Source of the DNA: Pelomyxa schiedti
Taxonomy: Eukaryota > Evosea > Pelobiontida > Pelomyxidae
Assembly (NCBI GenBank): GCA_020536535.1
Contig: JAHLWZ010000808.1
Location: 1 to 64,000 of the forward strand
Reading direction: 5' to 3'
Length of the DNA: 64,000 nt
Part shown: in pieces, positions 60,377 to 64,000 of the stretch
How the letters are laid out: every line of letters begins with the position of its first letter
Numbering within the stretch: the stretch's first letter is position 1
Translations under genes and position numbers: made by a program
Notes under the pieces: model-generated
Databases searched by the model: none
What the model saw: only the letters and a program-made list of their open reading frames with translations
Told to the model about the DNA's origin: nothing

Positions 60377-61637
60377 ATGCCTGCCGGTTACCCGAAACGA
60401 ACTATTTTCGGACTTGCTCTAGAACAACTGGTCGTAAAAAAAACCCTTAAAAAAGCCACTCTCAACATAGTTGTTTCCTCTGTTCCCACGTCCGTGAGCT
60501 CGAGACATCCCACAATCTCCGTTGCCCACTGCCTCTTTGTTGTGTTTTACTCCTTTCTTCTCGTCATACCCAAAATGATGGCCCGAAGTGCAACTCATTT
60601 GACATCGAGGACTGTTGTTGAGGGCATTGACACTTCATTACGTTGTGCTTTTTCGCCTTCTTTCGATTTTGAGTACATAAGGACCAGTGAGCACTTTTTT
60701 TTTTTTTTTAACTCGCTCTTCCCTCGTTCACGTGCTATTTTTTTTTTTTTTTGTTTTTTGCACTCTAATTGGTGTGGTGAGATGAATATTTGCACAGAGA
60801 GGCACACTCTGTGGAACCATCTTTGTTGTGTGATTGTGTCAGATTGCCTGGCAAACCGTCATGTGGCTCATCTTGTATCAATAGGTTAGGCAAGGGCACT
60901 AAATTACTTTGCTACTTCCTTGTAACATTGTATCCTTGCACTCTAATAAGACTCATGCAATACGAGTGCCCTCCAACATGCAGGTGTGGTGACGAATGTA
61001 TTAATAGAAAATTCCAGAAACGTGACTACCTTGCAGTGATGCCATTTAGAGTTTGTATGCTTTTGCCTTGTTTCAAGCATGTCACTTTCTACAAAGACCA
61101 CAAAGAAGGGATGGGGATTGATGGCACTGGAAAGTGCTGAACCAGGAACATTTGTTATTGAATATGTTGGAGAAGTCATGGATAGAACAAGGGCACAAGC
61201 TCGCTTGAACGCACAAAAGTCCGTGTGGCAAATAACCACATTAGTTCCCTGATACAGATGCATTTCTTATTCCCAGTCTAAATGATGCTACGTACATTGT
61301 GCAGCTGGATAAAGGTGAATTTCTTGATGCATGGAAGAAGGGAAATGCGGCCCGGTTCATTAATCACAGCTGTCAGCCAAACTGTGTTCTTGAAAAGTGG
61401 TATTCCTACAATTTCCCGCAAGATTCCACTTCACTGACACCTAGGGTTGTGCTCAACGAAATTCGGATAGGGATATTTACCATTCAACAAGTGCCAGCAG
61501 GTTCCGAACTAACTTTTGATTACCAGCTACAAGAATTTGGATTTCAGCATGAATGTTTCTGTGGAACGCCCGCTTGTAGACACTTTCTTAGCCCCAGAAC
61601 GGCATCGACCAATGCAGTTCCAATGTTCCTGGAATAA
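60377..61637 (+). CDS. AWS-SET-postSET histone lysine methyltransferase
   Basis: Probable H3K36-type methyltransferase (SETD2/NSD/ASH1 group). ATG 60377 gives MPAGYPKRTIFGLALEQL. The AWS cysteines are LLCDC, SCGSSCINR, then after an intron ECPPTCRCGDECINRKFQ. The SET core reads PGTFVIEYVGEVMDRTRA, after an intron YIVQLDKGEFLDAW, ARFINHSCQPNCVLEKWY (NHSCxPNC), VLNEIRIGIFTIQQVPAG and ELTFDYQLQ, followed by the postSET HECFCGTPACR and stop at 61637. AWS plus post-SET and NHSC show a zinc-supported active SET domain. The region 60470-60790 has poly-T introns and is poorly resolved; no PWWP, PHD or SRI domain was seen, so this is a short member. Confidence 0.85.
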
Positions 61638-61945
61638 TGACAATAATAACCCTGAGCACAGTTCACTAAATATCTCTCTCAAAAAATCTTTGAGAGTGTA
61701 ACACTGGAATGCCTACTTTCTCACACTTGACACGCATCTGTATGAATCCAACCCAACCGTACACCCGAGCAAAAGTCTCACATTTTATTTTGTGTGTGCA
61801 CCATTGAGTTGCCACCCGTGCAGGATGGGGATCCACCACGGTTTTTTCCTCGCCCAAGCAATTGTCATCATTCCCCTGCCACCAGATCCGAAAGAACAAA
61901 ATAAAAAAAAAAGGAAAAAGAACCAACAAATCGAGGTGGCTTGGA

Positions 61946-64000
61946 ATGGACGGTGCGGTGGAGATCGTGTCGGTCACGAGTGATGCTTCCGTTGGTGGGA
62001 ATCAAGCTCTGTTGTCGTTGTTGAAGAGTTTGAAAAGAACGTACACGCTGTACGGCGCTATGCCGGGGACGTACGACCCGAAGTCGTTTTCTCTGTCACC
62101 AAGCGAGGCTACGGCGGCAAAAACGACCAAGGCCAGCGACGATGCGGGCGAGAGACCGACCGCGGCGAAAAAACCTGAAAAGTCAACCAGGAGAGATTAC
62201 AGCCCCAGCGATGCTGTGAAGGTTAGGCTCTTGACCAAGATCTCGGGAGAATATGCGAACGTTCCGGCTGCTACTCCAGCCGCTGCGCCGGCTCAGCCAA
62301 CCAAAAAACGTCAGAGGAAGACCTCCAAGGCATCCACACCAACGGAAACTGAATCTATGCCAGTGGAAAGTCCCGTCACAGTAACTGGCCCTCATCCACA
62401 CCCGTCGGCACCAGGTTCTTGAATTCTTACATTATGCATGCAACTAACGAGTTTCTCTTTTCAGGTGTCTCTTTAACAGAAAACACAGCTGTCCCGGGAA
62501 GGCAGCCTTCTAGTGCGGCCAAGACAGCTGTAATTGAGGACATGGACGAGTAAGATATAATCCCTTTTTTTTCTATGTGATGACAAAATAACCAACAACC
62601 AAAAGAGCTGCAGTCGATGCAAGCATTAATGCAAGCCTTTCAGCAATCCGTCAAACTGCACATGAGCATCTCCCCTCTACATCCACATCTTCCACTACCC
62701 CAAATAACCTGGCTCTTGTTAAATCCTATCAAGTTCCTCTACTTAGTGACATTGGAAAACCAGAGTGGCATCCCCCCTGGAAATTATATAGAGTACTTAA
62801 CCTCCACTTCTGTTGTAAGCTGATTCTATGCAGGTCATAGCAGGTCATCTTGGTTGGGTTCGTTCAGTTTGCGTTGATCCAGCAAATGAATGGTTTGCAA
62901 CAGGTTCTGCTGACAGAACAATCAAGGTGAAAAGGTTGAAATGCCGGAAATGGCTTAACTTTAATCAAAGATATGGGACCTTGCAACAGGGCAGCTCAAG
63001 TTGACCCTTACTGGGCACATCAACTCAGTACGTGGCTTGGCAGTAAGTGCAAAGCACCCTTATTTGTTCTCGTGTGCAGAAGATAAAATGGTAAAATGCT
63101 GGGATTTGGAGTATAACAAGGGTATGTTATCTTCTGCAATATGCTAGCTAGACAGTAATTCCTATTCTAGTTGTCAGGCAGTACCACGGCCATTTAAGTG
63201 GTGTGTATTGCTTATCTTTGCATCCCACTCTCGATTTGCTTACTACTGGTGGACGAGACTCTGTGTGCCGGGTAAAACACCGACTCCTGCGTAAAACACT
63301 TTACATCCTGTAGGTGTGGGATATCAGAACAAAAGCACAGGTTCACGTGCTTGAAGGCCACAATAACACTGTTTCGTCAATTTGCTCACAGGGACCAGAT
63401 CCACAGATTATATCTGGTAGTGCTGATACAACTATCAAGTGTGAATCTACTCTAATTTACCATTTACTAACAGTAACCTAGGTATTGGGATCTGGCAGAG
63501 GGGCGTTGTATAACTACTCTTACCCACCATAAAAAGGGAATACGAAGCATGGCTATTCATCATACAGAGTATTTTACCAAACTCGGTAACTTTCGATTTA
63601 TTGGTACCAGGTTTACCATGATGTCGGGTGCAGCAGATAACCTTAAAAAGTGGCGACTTCCGAAAGGTGAGTTCATGACCAACTTCACTGGGCACAACAG
63701 CGTTGTTAATGCGATCGCCTTATCTTCGGATAACGTTCTAGTCAGTGGTGGAGACAACGGTTCGTTTCTAACATTTCCTAGGGTTTTTTACCTGACATTT
63801 CATTAGGGTCACTGTATTTCTGGGATTGGAAAACTGGTTACAACTTCCAGCAAGAGCAGACAAAACCACAACCCGGTCTTGTTTAAAGCGCGTTGTATAC
63901 TGGTACTTACACAACCCTCAGGTTCTCTCGAGAGTGAAGCCGGTATTTATGCTTTGTCATTTGATCAGACAAGCCTAAGGCTCATCACATGTGAAGCCGA
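61946..64000 (+). CDS. PLRG1: PLRG1/Prp46-like WD40 splicing factor, 3' end outside window
   Basis: Core component of the NineTeen-related (Prp19/CDC5L) spliceosomal complex. ATG 61946 begins [18 protein letters not shown], with a Lys/Pro/Ala/Thr-rich N-terminal region. The diagnostic [13 protein letters not shown] precedes the propeller: [163 protein letters not shown] and [11 protein letters not shown]. These match PLRG1 blade by blade, including the GYNFQ motif. The reading frame, interrupted by about nine short introns, runs off the right edge after [14 protein letters not shown]. Confidence 0.93.

Overview
This is nuclear DNA from a compact, intron-rich eukaryote. The genes are split by short GT-AG introns (mostly about 36-100 nt, usually T-rich near the 3' end). 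They lie close together on both strands, roughly one per 2 kb, and TAA, TAG and TGA are all used as stops. The protein set (Akt-like PH-AGC kinase, CDK5/Pho85-type CDK, alpha-actinin with a short rod, a divergent actin, GRAM-VASt lipid-transfer protein, HERC-type ligase, ankyrin-like WL-repeat protein, GPR180/TMEM145-type 7TM protein, many low-complexity S/T/P/Q tracts) suggests a free-living amoeboid protist. Amoebozoa is my best guess, held with low confidence; no rRNA or organelle gene is present to settle it.

Layout. 1-8.4 kb: 5' part of a HERC-like ubiquitin ligase (-, cut by the left edge), a PH-domain protein (+), a Lys/Pro/Thr-repeat protein (-), a SPRY protein (-). 8.5-19 kb: SUGP1-like G-patch splicing factor (+), a large unassigned helical protein with a GC-rich Gly/Ala N-terminus (-), Akt-like kinase (-), a small spliced orphan gene that is easily missed (+), CDK (+). 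19-26.5 kb: MFS transporter with a very long N-terminal tail (+), ankyrin-like protein (-), ZNF706-like small zinc-finger protein (+), STE24 CAAX protease (-). 26.8-42 kb: SNF2/RING translocase (SHPRH/Rad5 type, +), PRPF39 (+), an unassigned protein (+), GPR180/TMEM145-like 7TM protein (-), a Lys-rich SAP-like protein (+). 42-53 kb: bacterial-type homospermidine synthase (-), tiny two-EF-hand protein (-), GRAM/VASt membrane protein (+), Ki-67-like FHA/SR protein (+), THUMPD1/Tan1 (+). 53-64 kb: small heat-shock protein (+), Gfo/Idh/MocA (inositol 2-dehydrogenase-like) oxidoreductase (+), actin-related protein (+), alpha-actinin (-), AWS-SET-postSET histone methyltransferase (+), and PLRG1/Prp46 WD40 splicing factor (+, cut by the right edge).

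The genes are not an operon. Three are pre-mRNA splicing factors (SUGP1, PRPF39, PLRG1), which fits an intron-rich genome. Others serve the cytoskeleton (actin, alpha-actinin), signalling (Akt, CDK, PH, EF-hand), lipid or prenyl biology (STE24, GRAM-VASt) and chromatin (SET, SNF2-RING, FHA).

The most interesting items are the bacterial-type homospermidine synthase inside a spliced eukaryotic gene, strongly GC-rich 5' coding islands on several otherwise AT-richer genes, recurrent A-rich tracts just upstream of start codons, a low-complexity insert inside a Rossmann-fold dehydrogenase, and a small orphan gene revealed only by splicing. No tRNA, rRNA, transposon or CRISPR array was recognised.
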